64,000 nt of DNA, from assembly GCA_023425025.1 (NCBI GenBank), contig JAFADG010000027.1, forward strand, positions 62,001 to 126,000, read 5' to 3'. This document shows positions 42,178 through 50,964 of this stretch, piece after piece. The first letter of the stretch is position 1, and every line of letters starts with the position of its first letter. The position numbers and the translations under genes were made by a program. This DNA is from Bacillota bacterium. GTDB taxonomy: Bacteria; Bacillota; Clostridia; Christensenellales; Aristaeellaceae. The notes beneath the pieces are model-generated. The model saw only the letters and a program-made list of their open reading frames with translations. It made no database searches and was not told where the DNA came from.

Positions 42178-43571
42178 TGCCCAACATGCGCAATACAAAA
42201 AAACCCATGCCGGAGCAAAACCCCGAAATCCGGGCAAAGAATTTTCAGGAAGTAGCCCTGGGCTATACCGAGGAAATGGCTATAGACGAGGCCAAGCGGT
42301 GCTTGGGCTGCAAGCACAAGCCCTGCGTGGCGGGATGCCCGGTAAATGTGCGCATCCCGGAATTCATAGGCCGCATCCAGCGGGGCGATTTTGAAGGGGC
42401 GTATGAAGTCATCCGCATGACCAACGCGCTGCCGGCGATTTGCGGCAGGGTCTGCCCCCAGGAAACGCAGTGCGAGGAAAAATGCGTGCGCGGCGTGAAA
42501 GGCGAGCCGGTGGCCATCGGCCGACTGGAACGGTTCGCCGCGGACTGGACCATTGCCCACGGGCTGACCCGCCAAACCCCCGCCGAAAAGAACGGCAAAA
42601 AGGTGGCGGTGGTAGGCTCCGGCCCCGCCAGCCTGACCTGCGCCGGCGATTTGGCCAAGCTGGGGTACGAGGTGACTGTTTTTGAGGCGCTGCACACCCC
42701 CGGCGGCGTATTGATGTATGGCATTCCAGAGTTCCGCCTGCCCAAGGCACTGGTGCAAAAGGAAATTGACCAGATCATCGAACTGGGCGTTACGATTGAA
42801 ACCAACCGGGTGGTGGGCCGCTCCTTTACGGTGGACGAGTTGATGAAGGAGCAGGGCTTTGACGCCGTATTTATCGGCAGCGGCGCGGGGCTGCCCAATT
42901 TTCAGAATATTCCCGGCGAAAACCTGAACGGCGTGTACTCCGCCAATGAATTTTTGACCCGCATCAATTTGATGAAGGCCTACGACTACCCGCGCTATGA
43001 CACGCCTGTGAAGGTGGGCGGCCGGGTGGCGGTGATCGGCGGGGGCAACGTGGCCATGGACGCCGCCCGCAGCGCATTGCGCGTGGGCGCGGGGGAGGTA
43101 TCCATCGTCTACCGCCGCAGTGAAAACGAAATGCCCGCCAGGCTGGAGGAGATCCACCACGCCAAGGAGGAGGGCATCCTCTTGCGCATGCTGACCAACC
43201 CCATTGGCATCACCGGGGATGAAAAAGGGTCCGTCACCGCCATGACCTGCGTGGAAATGGAGCTGGGGGAGCCTGACGCGTCTGGCCGCCGCCGGCCTGT
43301 CATCAAGCCCGGCAGCGCCTTTACCCTGCCTGTAGATACGGTGATTGTGGCCATCGGCAACAGCCCCAACCCCTTGATCAAAAAGACCACGCCAGACCTT
43401 GAAACGCAAAAATGGGGCGGCATCACCGCCGATGAGGAAACGGGCCGCACCAGCATCGATAAAGTATGGGCCGGCGGCGACGCCGTCACCGGGGCCGCCA
43501 CCGTGATCCTGGCCATGGGCGCGGGCAAAAGGGCCGCCAAGGATATTCACGAATCCCTATCGAAGAAATAG
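42177..43571 (+). CDS. nfnB: NADH-dependent ferredoxin:NADP oxidoreductase subunit B (NfnB), GltD-like
   Basis: 464 residues. N-terminal double-cubane ferredoxin-like domain with CLGCKHKPCVAGCP and CGRVCPQETQCEEKC, then the FAD site VAVVGSGPASLTCAGDLAKLG and the NADP site VAVIGGGNVAMDAARSALRVG, ending VWAGGDAVTGAATVILAMGAGKRAA. NfnB carries the bifurcating FAD. GltD, the small subunit of glutamate synthase, has the same architecture, but the adjacent nfnA decides the call. The ATG at 42177 overlaps the nfnA stop. Confidence 0.92.
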   Translation: MPNMRNTKKPMPEQNPEIRAKNFQEVALGYTEEMAIDEAKRCLGCKHKPCVAGCPVNVRIPEFIGRIQRGDFEGAYEVIRMTNALPAICGRVCPQETQCEEKCVRGVKGEPVAIGRLERFAADWTIAHGLTRQTPAEKNGKKVAVVGSGPASLTCAGDLAKLGYEVTVFEALHTPGGVLMYGIPEFRLPKALVQKEIDQIIELGVTIETNRVVGRSFTVDELMKEQGFDAVFIGSGAGLPNFQNIPGENLNGVYSANEFLTRINLMKAYDYPRYDTPVKVGGRVAVIGGGNVAMDAARSALRVGAGEVSIVYRRSENEMPARLEEIHHAKEEGILLRMLTNPIGITGDEKGSVTAMTCVEMELGEPDASGRRRPVIKPGSAFTLPVDTVIVAIGNSPNPLIKKTTPDLETQKWGGITADEETGRTSIDKVWAGGDAVTGAATVILAMGAGKRAAKDIHESLSKK

Positions 43572-43616
43572 CAGCAAGCAGTTCATCTGTCTTCGTCCTA
43601 TACCAAGGAGAAACGA

Positions 43617-44219
43617 ATGCTGGATAAATCCATCGCGTTCAAAAACATGATCATGCGGGCGGAGGGCCTGAATCCCGCCTTTGCCGGCTCCCTGCCGGAG
43701 GGATTTTCCATCAGAACCTTTTCGCCCGGCGACGAGGCCCAATGGGCCATGGTTGAAACAGCCGTAGGGGAATTTGATACCGAAGAAGAAGCAAAAGATT
43801 ATTTTGTTCAGACCTACCTGCCTTATCCCGATGAGCTGCGCTGCCGCTGCTTTTTCGTGATCGCTCCTGACGGCACGTACGCCGGCACCTGTACCGCCTG
43901 GTTCATGGTAAAGGAATCGGGTGAAACCGGCGTGATCCACTGGTTTGGCGTACGGCCGGAGTACCAGGGGATGGGCCTTGGAAAAGCGCTGCTGCTAAAA
44001 GCCATGCGGCATTTTGAAGCGCTGAACGCCTATCCGGTTTACCTGCACACCCAGACCTGGAGCCACAAGGCCATCGGGCTGTATGCAAACGCGGGCTTTT
44101 GCCTGATGAAAACGGATACTTTTGAGGGAAATCCCAACGATTATGACGAGGCCATGGAGGTGCTCAAAGGCGCCGTTTCGCCGCAAAGGCTGGCGGCATG
44201 GGCTTCTTCCGCCAAATAA
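43617..44219 (+). CDS. GNAT-family N-acetyltransferase
   Basis: 200 residues. The acetyl-CoA loop is VRPEYQGMGLGKALLLKAM, preceded by GVIHWFGVRP and followed by HTQTWSHKAIGLYANAGFCLMKTDTF, the standard GNAT core. The first 60 residues are a variable substrate domain. ATG at 43617 after AAGGAG, 45 bp after nfnB. The acceptor is unknown. Confidence 0.9.
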   Translation: MLDKSIAFKNMIMRAEGLNPAFAGSLPEGFSIRTFSPGDEAQWAMVETAVGEFDTEEEAKDYFVQTYLPYPDELRCRCFFVIAPDGTYAGTCTAWFMVKESGETGVIHWFGVRPEYQGMGLGKALLLKAMRHFEALNAYPVYLHTQTWSHKAIGLYANAGFCLMKTDTFEGNPNDYDEAMEVLKGAVSPQRLAAWASSAK

Positions 44220-44260
44220 TGCTCATGAAATAAACAGTGTCGATTTCTTTTTATAGACCA

Positions 44261-44336
44261 ATAGAAAACAGTCCGCCTGCCATTGCCGCAATGCTCCCAT
44301 ACGGGGTGCGTCAAGACAGGCGGACTATTTTCTATA
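44261..44336. terminator. Bidirectional terminator
   Basis: ATAGAAAA and GTCCGCCTG (44261-44279) pair with CAGGCGGAC and TTTTCTAT (44317-44334), with a branched 37-nt interior. It separates the GNAT gene from the convergent MATE gene. Confidence 0.85.
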
Positions 44337-44349
44337 GATTAGCCTGAGG

Positions 44350-45735
44350 CTATGCCACTTCTCCGGCCACATGCCTGTCGGCCACATTCACCTTCCAGCG
44401 GCCGGAAACAAAGAAGCCAAGTATAATCAAAAGCGATACAAAGGAAGCCGCCGGCGCGCCCATGCCAAGGCCGCCCATGCCAAGGCCAAGCATTTTCCCG
44501 AAGAAATAGGAGGCGGGAATCCTGGCAAGCAATGAGGAAAGCGTGCCTGTAATCAGGGAGAAGGTCGTATGCCCGGCGCCGATATACAATCCGTTCAGGC
44601 AGAAAACAAAGGGCACGATCAGATAATCGAAGCTGAAGGTGCGCAGGTACGCGACGCCGGCCTCGATCGTTTTGGGGTTGGGGTCAAATATGCTGATGAT
44701 GGCCGATGGAAACAGCTGTGCGACAGAAAAGGCCAGCAGGCAGAATCCCAGCGCGATGCCCATGCCGTATTTGGCGCACTTCAGCGCCCGGTCCCATTTG
44801 TTGGCGCCGATATTCTGGGCGGCCATGGTGGAAACCGCGGCGCTCATGCCGATGGCCGGCAGTATGGCAAAGCTGTTGAATTTGCCGACAATGCCCACGG
44901 CCGCGGTGGCGGTGGCGTCGTTGCCGCCGATGATATTGGCCAGGGAGGTAATGAACAGGAAGGAGATACCCACAATGGTATTCTGTATGGCGGCGGGCGT
45001 GCCGATCTTCAGGATGGCCGCCAGCTGCTGCCGGTCGATGCGGAAGGACCGCGGGCTGAAGTCAAAAACGAAATCCTTCTTTTTTAAGTAGCGGATGCAC
45101 AGCAGCAGGGAAAGGCACTGGGAAATCACCGTGGCAACGGCGGCGCCCATGGCGCCCATCTTCAAGGGCCAGACAAAAATGATATCCAGCACCACATTGG
45201 TGACGCACGCGATGGCAACAAAGTATAGCGGGCGCTTGCTGTCGCCCATGCCGCGAAGGATGGCGCTCAATGCGTTATAGCCAAAGATGAACACGATGCC
45301 CAGGACCGTTACAAACAGATAATCGCTGGCCTCCGAAAAGGCTATGTCCGGCGTCCCCATCAGTTTCAGCAGCGCGTTTTTCAAAACGAGCATGCATAGC
45401 GTGATCACCGCCGCCGCCACGATCAGCCCCGTAAACAGTGTGGAGACCGTTTTTTTCAGTTTCTCCCGGTTGCCGCTGCCCACGTATTGGGCAATCAGCA
45501 CCGTGCCGCCGGTGCAAAGGCCCATGATCAGGTTGGTCAAAATAAACGTCACCTGGCCGCCGATGTTTACGCCGGCGATGCTGGCCGTACCCGTGCCGCT
45601 GAATGCGCCGACCACCCACATATCCGCCACATTGTACAGTGACTGAATGATATTTGATATTAAAAAGGGAACGGAAAACTGGAACAGCCGCCGGAGCACG
45701 CTTCCTTCTGACAGGTTGTTTTCAAATCGGTTCAT
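44350..45735 (-). CDS. MATE-family multidrug/sodium antiporter
   Basis: 461 residues with twelve membrane segments in two related halves. Landmarks: the N-terminal RRLFQFSVPFLISNIIQSLYNVADMWVVGAF and the second-half equivalent AAIQNTIVGISFLFITSLANIIGG. It would export cationic drugs or flavin-like compounds using sodium or proton flow. The ATG at 45735 is preceded by AAGGG. An inverted repeat overlapping its promoter suggests regulation. Monocistronic. Confidence 0.94.
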   Translation of the reverse strand: MNRFENNLSEGSVLRRLFQFSVPFLISNIIQSLYNVADMWVVGAFSGTGTASIAGVNIGGQVTFILTNLIMGLCTGGTVLIAQYVGSGNREKLKKTVSTLFTGLIVAAAVITLCMLVLKNALLKLMGTPDIAFSEASDYLFVTVLGIVFIFGYNALSAILRGMGDSKRPLYFVAIACVTNVVLDIIFVWPLKMGAMGAAVATVISQCLSLLLCIRYLKKKDFVFDFSPRSFRIDRQQLAAILKIGTPAAIQNTIVGISFLFITSLANIIGGNDATATAAVGIVGKFNSFAILPAIGMSAAVSTMAAQNIGANKWDRALKCAKYGMGIALGFCLLAFSVAQLFPSAIISIFDPNPKTIEAGVAYLRTFSFDYLIVPFVFCLNGLYIGAGHTTFSLITGTLSSLLARIPASYFFGKMLGLGMGGLGMGAPAASFVSLLIILGFFVSGRWKVNVADRHVAGEVA

Positions 45736-45754
45736 ACATTCATCCCTTATAAAA

Positions 45755-45790
45755 ATGCGCTATGCCCGGATCATACCGAACATAGCGCAT
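45755..45790 (-). promoter_or_regulatory. Inverted repeat at the MATE promoter
   Basis: ATGCGCTATG (45755-45764) and CATAGCGCAT (45781-45790) form 10-bp arms, and on the minus strand the second arm is followed by TTTTT and the AAGGG site. A promoter TTGCAT, 17 bp, TACAAT (-10 at 45794-45789) overlaps the first arm, so it may be a DNA operator; if transcription starts further upstream it would be a terminator-like attenuator. Confidence 0.5.
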
Positions 45791-45851
45791 TGTAACAGAA
45801 TTGAACCCAAGATGCAAAGGATGATAAATTATTGTCAATTTGCGGCGGCCA

Positions 45852-46652
45852 TCATTCCTTCACCGTGGCCCGGCGGATCAGCAGGAAGCTGAAGGCGGCT
45901 GTGACAACCGTGCAGATAAAGCTGAACAGAATCGCCCGGTAGGGATACAGGGGTATCCCATTCCCCAACTCGGAAAACTGGCTGAACAGCCCGGCCACAA
46001 GGCCTTGGGAAGCATCCACCGTAATGCCGTAACCCAGGGCAAAAGCGATCACATTCAGGGCGAAGGCCGTAATCCTGCCATTGGTATACAGGCTGTCGAT
46101 CAAGGGAATCACGATAAAGGCCAACGCGGGGATGCCGATGGAAACGGCCAGCTTCAGGGCCTTGTTCATGCGGTAGTACAGGCCGGTGAGGAAAAAGCCC
46201 AGCATGCCCGCGGACAAATAGGACAGGAAGGTCCACAGGAGGCTGTCGGCCAGCGCGGCGAAGCTTCTGCCATTGGCGTACAGGCTGCCAAACCGGTCCA
46301 TGTACGCGGATTCATACCGCAAGAACAGACCCTGGAACCAGCCAAAGGCAAGATCGATCACCGTCATGGCCGCGCTGAGGAAGATGACGCCCAGCACAAA
46401 ACCGGTATACAGCGTCTTGCGGGACAAGCCGTTTTGCAAAAACAGCCGGAACTGCGTCTTGAAGGAATTCAGCCCCACCACAAACAGGAAAATCGTAGCC
46501 GCAGGCCCCATGCCCCCAGTCGCTTCGGTCACGTGCAGCAGGGATACGATGATCAGCTGAAGGATAAATATCGCCAGCAAAACACCGTAGAAAATGATCG
46601 CCGGCTTTAAAAAGTCCTTCATATAAAACCGGACGGCAGCTTTCAGTTTCAT
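45852..46652 (-). CDS. ABC transporter membrane protein
   Basis: 266 residues with about six membrane segments (FLKPAIIFYGVLLAIFILQLIIVSLL, TGFVLGVIFLSAAMTVIDLAF, LLWTFLSYLSAGMLGFFLTGLYY, AILFSFICTVVTAAFSFLLI). It pairs with the ATPase gene just upstream. The start at 46652 is chosen because AAGGAGG lies 8 nt before it; an earlier ATG at 46673 would contain that site. Third gene of the GntR-ABC operon. Confidence 0.82.
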   Translation of the reverse strand: MKLKAAVRFYMKDFLKPAIIFYGVLLAIFILQLIIVSLLHVTEATGGMGPAATIFLFVVGLNSFKTQFRLFLQNGLSRKTLYTGFVLGVIFLSAAMTVIDLAFGWFQGLFLRYESAYMDRFGSLYANGRSFAALADSLLWTFLSYLSAGMLGFFLTGLYYRMNKALKLAVSIGIPALAFIVIPLIDSLYTNGRITAFALNVIAFALGYGITVDASQGLVAGLFSQFSELGNGIPLYPYRAILFSFICTVVTAAFSFLLIRRATVKE

Positions 46653-46665
46653 ATCAATCGCCTCC

Positions 46666-47517
46666 TTACTCATTGGTCAAACGGATGAACAGCTTTTGCA
46701 GATCCATCTTGCCCGCCTGCAAATACTCCGGCAGCGGCTCGCCCTCCGGCTTGCCCAGCACATAGGCGGTTTTCAGGCCGCCCAGGGAATCCTCGCCCAA
46801 AAGCTCCTTGCCGGCAATGTACGCATCCACCTTGACGGCGGGGCCGGTAATGGTATAGCCCATGGACAAAAGTTCCTCTGTAGGCTGCTGGCGGATGATT
46901 TTTCCCTTCTTGATGATGACCACTTCCTCGATCAGTCCCGAGACCTCCTCGATCAGGTGGGTGGAGATCACGATGGTCCGGGGGCGCTCGGTATACGTTT
47001 CCAGCAGAATCTTGTACAAAAGCTCCCGGTGGTTGGCATCCAGGCCCAGCACCGGCTCATCCAGCAGCACATAGGGAACGGTCACGCTCAGCGCGGTAAT
47101 CAGCTTGAAAATGGAACCATACCCTGTGGACAGCTCCTTGATCTTTTTGCGGGGGTTGAGCCCAAACAGATCGCACAATTTTGCGGCATACTCGCGGGAA
47201 AAACCCCCGTAAAACGCCTCGGTGCATTTAAAGGCGTCGGCCACCCGCATGTTGTCCGGATAGTAGCTTTTTTCGCTCATCATATACAGCTTCTGCTGGG
47301 CGGCATCGTTCTCCCGGGCGGGCAGACCGTTTATCAGCACTTCGCCGGAATCGGCAAAAATGCGGTTGGTGATAATATTTAAAAGCGTGGATTTGCCCGC
47401 GCCGTTGCGGCCCAGCAGGCCGTAAATTTTACCTTGCCCAAGCGTCAGGGAGACATTGTCAAGGGCGGTCAATTGCCCAAACCTTTTCGTAATGTTTTTG
47501 ACCTCAAGGCCGTTCAT
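46666..47517 (-). CDS. ABC transporter ATP-binding protein (YtrB-like)
   Basis: 283 residues. Walker A GRNGAGKST, signature LSTGYGSIFKL (degenerate, as in YtrB/BcrA-like ATPases), Walker B PYVLLDEPVLGLD, switch STH. The ATG at 47517 overlaps the TGA of the regulator gene (ATGA), so the longer open frame upstream is not coding. With the GntR gene and permease it forms a unit like the ytr operon of Bacillus, which answers to cell-wall antibiotics. Confidence 0.93.
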   Translation of the reverse strand: MNGLEVKNITKRFGQLTALDNVSLTLGQGKIYGLLGRNGAGKSTLLNIITNRIFADSGEVLINGLPARENDAAQQKLYMMSEKSYYPDNMRVADAFKCTEAFYGGFSREYAAKLCDLFGLNPRKKIKELSTGYGSIFKLITALSVTVPYVLLDEPVLGLDANHRELLYKILLETYTERPRTIVISTHLIEEVSGLIEEVVIIKKGKIIRQQPTEELLSMGYTITGPAVKVDAYIAGKELLGEDSLGGLKTAYVLGKPEGEPLPEYLQAGKMDLQKLFIRLTNE

Positions 47518-47882
47518 GCTGAAAAACCCCTTTCCATCCATTCCATGATTTCTTCCTTGCTGAGCTTCAGCTTCCTGGCTTCCGCCACCAGGCTCAGGAT
47601 ATACTTTTGGTAAAACTGCTGCTGCCTCTTTTTTCTGATCTTCTCCACCGCGCCTTCCATTACAAACAAGCCCAGTCCCCTCTTTTTGCACAGCAGGCCC
47701 TCCTCCACCAACAGGTTCATTCCCTTGAGCACCGTGGCGGGATTGACCTGCATCGATGCGGAAATCTCCGTCGTCGATGGGACCTGCGTTTCCTCGGGAA
47801 AGGCGCCGGTGAAGATGGCGTCCTCCATCTCTGCAGTGATCTGCAGGTAAATGGGCAGCTCACTGGAAAAATCCAGCTTCAT
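47514..47882 (-). CDS. GntR-family regulator, YtrA subfamily
   Basis: 122 residues. Short YtrA-type GntR: winged helix with ELPIYLQITAEMEDAIFTGAF, PSTTEISASMQVNPATVLKGMNLLVEEGLLCKKRGLGLFV, and a two-helix tail, with no ligand domain. Such repressors sit in front of ABC operons, as here. ATG at 47882 follows GGAGGTGG. The palindrome-like CTTACGTAACTAAG at its promoter is a candidate operator. Confidence 0.93.
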   Translation of the reverse strand: MKLDFSSELPIYLQITAEMEDAIFTGAFPEETQVPSTTEISASMQVNPATVLKGMNLLVEEGLLCKKRGLGLFVMEGAVEKIRKKRQQQFYQKYILSLVAEARKLKLSKEEIMEWMERGFSA

Positions 47883-47914
47883 GCATCCACCTCCATTGGC
47901 TAAGTGGTTAATTG

Positions 47915-47955
47915 CTTACGTAACTAAGTATAGTCGATTGTCAGAAAGGTGTCAA
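47915..47955 (-). promoter_or_regulatory. Promoter and candidate operator of the gntR-ABC operon
   Basis: Minus strand TTGACA (47955-47950), 17 bp, TATACT (47932-47927). CTTACGTAACTAAG (47915-47928) has short inverted arms and overlaps the -10 and start. The divergent DinB promoter begins 18 bp away. Confidence 0.6.
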
Positions 47956-47973
47956 TATCCTTCCGCGATTTTT

Positions 47974-48002
47974 TTGAAACTTTTTCCGTGCCATGCTACA
48001 AT
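47974..48002 (+). promoter_or_regulatory. Promoter of the DinB-like gene
   Basis: TTGAAA (47974-47979), 17 bp, TACAAT (47997-48002). Confidence 0.7.
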
Positions 48003-48035
48003 AGGGTATGAACTGAACAAAAGGAGAAGAAGGAC

Positions 48036-48731
48036 ATGTTTCCGGTGGGCGCGCAATGGAATCCCCTGCAGGCAAGGCTGCGGGACCTGATGACAAACGG
48101 GACTGACTTTACCGGGGCAAAAGCGCTTTTGCTGCGTATGCATGCCATGCTCCACACCCGGGAGGTATCCGGGCAAAGCGAGCCCACCCTCATGGACGAG
48201 GTCTGGAAGGACCTCTCGGATACAGCGTTTTCCGCCATGCCCCATGCGGACGACGTCACCGTGGCCTGGAACATATGGCACATTACCCGCATTGAGGACC
48301 TGACGGCCAACCTGCTGATTGCAGACGAAAGCCAGGTGCTGGATCAAACCTGGCTTAATAAACTGCACATCAGCGTCACCGATACAGGCAACGCCATGAC
48401 GGATGCGGAAATTCTGGCCCTAAGCCGCGAAGCCGACCCCCAGGCCCTTCAGGAATACCGGAACGCGGTGGGAAAGCGGACAAGGGTGATTTTTGAGAAC
48501 CTTATGGAAAAAGATTTGAAGCGGAAATTCACCCGGGACCAGGTAAACCGCATTCTGCTGGAGGGCGGCGTGACGGAGCACCCCGATTCCAAATGGCTTT
48601 TGGCTTTCTGGGGCAGAAAAAACGTGGCCGGCATCCTGCTCATGCCCATCACCAGGCACCAAATGGGCCATTTGAACGATTGCCTGAAACTGAAGAAAAA
48701 ATGCGCAAGGCGCGCGCAATCAACATCTTAA
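48036..48731 (+). CDS. DinB-like four-helix protein
   Basis: 231 residues of the DinB/YfiT-like fold. Conserved His residues expected to hold a metal are in WNIWHITRIEDLTANLL and in MPITRHQMGHLNDCL near the C-terminus. Members include bacillithiol and mycothiol S-transferases; the substrate here is not known. The ATG at 48036 follows AGAAGGAC. The C-terminal ten residues (CARRAQSTS) look irregular and may result from drift of the stop codon. Confidence 0.85.
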   Translation: MFPVGAQWNPLQARLRDLMTNGTDFTGAKALLLRMHAMLHTREVSGQSEPTLMDEVWKDLSDTAFSAMPHADDVTVAWNIWHITRIEDLTANLLIADESQVLDQTWLNKLHISVTDTGNAMTDAEILALSREADPQALQEYRNAVGKRTRVIFENLMEKDLKRKFTRDQVNRILLEGGVTEHPDSKWLLAFWGRKNVAGILLMPITRHQMGHLNDCLKLKKKCARRAQSTS

Positions 48732-48749
48732 CTAATGGAAAACATTATT

Positions 48750-48872
48750 GCGTCCAAAGCCGTGAGAGATTTTTGCGTAATACAAGGAGACGAAGCGTAG
48801 CGTAGCAGCGCTACGCGCAGCGGCAGACGACGCAGTAGCGCGCGAAAAGATCCACGGCAACGACGCAATCAT
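48750..48872. repeat. GC-rich non-coding element with hairpin
   Basis: Between the DinB-like and DUF1697 genes lies a segment full of repeated GCGTAG/GACGA/GCGC words, including the hairpin GCGTAGC-AGC-GCTACGC (48800-48816). It contains no sensible reading frame and its composition differs from the neighbours. It looks like a dispersed intergenic repeat, but no second full copy is in this window. Confidence 0.35.
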
Positions 48873-48903
48873 GTTTGGAAGCAGTATTAAGGGAGGCGTT
48901 TGC

Positions 48904-49470
48904 ATGGGCGTATACGCGGCGCTGCTTCGCGGCATCAACGTCGGCGGCCGGCACCGGGTGAATATGGGCGAGTTAAGGCAGACAATGGAGGAGGCCGGCT
49001 GCACAAATGTCCAAACCTATATACAAAGCGGCAATGTTCTCTTTGAAAGCGGTATCCCGGAAGACGGACTTCGTATGGCATTGGAAGCGCTTCTTGAAAA
49101 GCGTTTTGGCTTCCCCATGCCGGTCGTCCTCCGCACAGACAAACAGCTTCAAGCCATCCTTGGCAACTGCCCCTACACCGCGGAGGAAATTGAAGCCGCG
49201 CAAATAAAGTCCGGCACGGAAAGCCTGCATGTCTGCATGCTTCATACGGAGCCGGAGGCAAAGGCGCTGGAAAAAGTAAAAGCGCTCCCCGACACGGGGG
49301 ACCGCTTTCACGTGTGCGGCAGGGACATCTACCTCCTGCTGGAAAACGGCGTCCACCGCTCCAAGCTGGCGGAACGCATCCTAAAGGTGGGCGAGCCTGC
49401 CACCATGCGCAACTTCAACACCATGCAAAAGCTGGCTAGCCTGGCCCAGGACAGGGCGCTTTCCAAATAG
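48904..49470 (+). CDS. DUF1697 protein
   Basis: 188 residues matching DUF1697: YAALLRGINVGGRHRVNMGELRQTMEEAGCTNVQTYIQSGNVLFES is the diagnostic N-terminal block, and the end reads LLLENGVHRSKLAERIL and TMRNFNTMQKLASL. The family is widespread and uncharacterised. ATG at 48904 follows GGGAGGCG; the frame is open 33 bp further upstream without a good site. Confidence 0.93.
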   Translation: MGVYAALLRGINVGGRHRVNMGELRQTMEEAGCTNVQTYIQSGNVLFESGIPEDGLRMALEALLEKRFGFPMPVVLRTDKQLQAILGNCPYTAEEIEAAQIKSGTESLHVCMLHTEPEAKALEKVKALPDTGDRFHVCGRDIYLLLENGVHRSKLAERILKVGEPATMRNFNTMQKLASLAQDRALSK

Positions 49471-49485
49471 CCTCGTAAAAAAAGC

Positions 49486-50760
49486 TCACGACGGAATCAG
49501 ACAGGCTTCGTCCGCCAGATGAAAGAACTCCTCATAGGCGTAATAGGCCTTGCGCTGGCTTTCCTCCCTGACCTTCTGAAACAGGTCATAATTGTCTATC
49601 AAAAGCTCCACAATTTCGCGGCTGATGGTTCCGTTGTCCACCATGGTTTTCATTGCCTTGACCGCCTGTTCCCTTGCCATGCCGTCCCGGTATGGCCTTT
49701 TTTCGGTGATGGCGGTAAAGATGTCCGCCACCGCCATGATCCTGGCGCCGTAGGACAGGGCCTTTTCCTCCAGGTGAAAGGGATATCCGTTTCCGTTCAG
49801 CTTTTCATGGTGATAGGCCGCCCACTCGGCAATGATTTCAAAACCCGGCACCCTGGAAAGCAGGCGGTAAGTATAGAACGTATGGGCACGGATGATGCGG
49901 TATTCCCTGGCATCCAATTGGCCCGGTTTTTCCAGAATCTCATTGTCAATGGTGATCTTGCCCAGGTCATGCAGATAGCCCGCAACCAGCAGCATGTCGC
50001 ACTCCGAGGAGGACATGCCGCTCAGTTCCCCCAAAAGCCTTGCGGTATGGGCCACGCCGGCGGAATGGGTCGCCGTGAAGCGGCTGCGAAAATCGATGAC
50101 GTGTGAGAAAATTTCAGAAATCTGCAGCACCTGGGGCAAGTCCACCTCCAGGGCAAACAGCGCGGCATTTTTATTCAAAAACCGCAAAGGATCCTTGTCA
50201 TTGAGCTCCAGCCAGATATGCTCCTTCACCGCCAGCTTCATGACCGCCGCAACGGCGGTGGGCAGAAAGCGCGCTCCTCCGTCTTCGCGAATTGTCTCCA
50301 GAACCTCCGGCAGCTGCAGGAGCGTATGCTTGCTGCCGGTAAACAATACGCATATGCGGTCGGCCAGATGCAGGATATGGCTGGTCAGGGGCACCAGCTT
50401 TCCTTCATGGATATTTCCCGCTCCGTTGTTCCAGGAAAGGTGGTGATACCGTATAATTTCGGAAATCGGCGCAAAGGGCGGATACTTTTTCAGCAGCGCA
50501 GCGCCGCGGAAGGCGTGGCTGTTGATCTCCTCCAGCTCATCGCGCACCATGTACAGCCGCTCTTTTAGGGACAGGGAACCGATGTCGTGCACGATGCCCG
50601 CCAGCAAAAGATTCAATGATTCCTCGGCGTTCAGTCCCATCTCCTTGCCCAGGTGATACGACAGGTATGCCACCTGCTGGTGATGATTGAAAAGATCCGG
50701 CGCCACAAGGTCCATGGCGTTGGACAGCGACAGCATCAGATCATACAGCTTGATTTTCAC
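49486..50760 (-). CDS. Tandem HD / HD-GYP domain protein (putative cyclic-di-GMP phosphodiesterase)
   Basis: 424 residues. An N-terminal HD domain (about 20-160) with HHQQVAYLSYHLG, GIVHDIGSLSLKERL and RYHHLSWNNG, then a second full HD-GYP domain (about 215-400) with HSAGVAHTARLLGEL, AGYLHDLGKITID, RAHTFYTYRLL and AAYHHEKLNGNGYPF. HD-GYP enzymes hydrolyse cyclic dinucleotides; the second copy has the HHE-x3-G-x-GYP signature. There is no receiver or membrane segment. It starts at GTG (50760) after GGGAG. Transcribed alone from its own promoter. Confidence 0.93.
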   Translation of the reverse strand: MKIKLYDLMLSLSNAMDLVAPDLFNHHQQVAYLSYHLGKEMGLNAEESLNLLLAGIVHDIGSLSLKERLYMVRDELEEINSHAFRGAALLKKYPPFAPISEIIRYHHLSWNNGAGNIHEGKLVPLTSHILHLADRICVLFTGSKHTLLQLPEVLETIREDGGARFLPTAVAAVMKLAVKEHIWLELNDKDPLRFLNKNAALFALEVDLPQVLQISEIFSHVIDFRSRFTATHSAGVAHTARLLGELSGMSSSECDMLLVAGYLHDLGKITIDNEILEKPGQLDAREYRIIRAHTFYTYRLLSRVPGFEIIAEWAAYHHEKLNGNGYPFHLEEKALSYGARIMAVADIFTAITEKRPYRDGMAREQAVKAMKTMVDNGTISREIVELLIDNYDLFQKVREESQRKAYYAYEEFFHLADEACLIPS

Positions 50761-50832
50761 TTGCGATATCTCCCGTCTTCACAATGGCATCAGCCATTCG
50801 ACCGGTATATGTATGTATAGTCAACAACATCC

Positions 50833-50861
50833 ATTTTAGCAAAATAGTTTCCAGTCAACAA
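50833..50861 (-). promoter_or_regulatory. Promoter of the HD-GYP gene
   Basis: Minus strand TTGTTG (50861-50856), 17 bp, extended -10 TGCTAAAAT (hexamer 50838-50833). Confidence 0.6.
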
Positions 50862-50964
50862 GCCCAAGTGCAAAAATTTTCGCAATTTCAATGAAAAAGC
50901 GTCCTGTTTCGACAAAATGCGCGGTATATAGATCAAAGCTTATTCATCCCATGCATAGAACCTT

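Noticed and set aside
48861..48873. 13-mer CGACGCAATCATG shared with 55601-55613
   Set aside because: In 64 kb many 13-mers recur by chance, and the flanks do not align, so it is not evidence for a repeat family.
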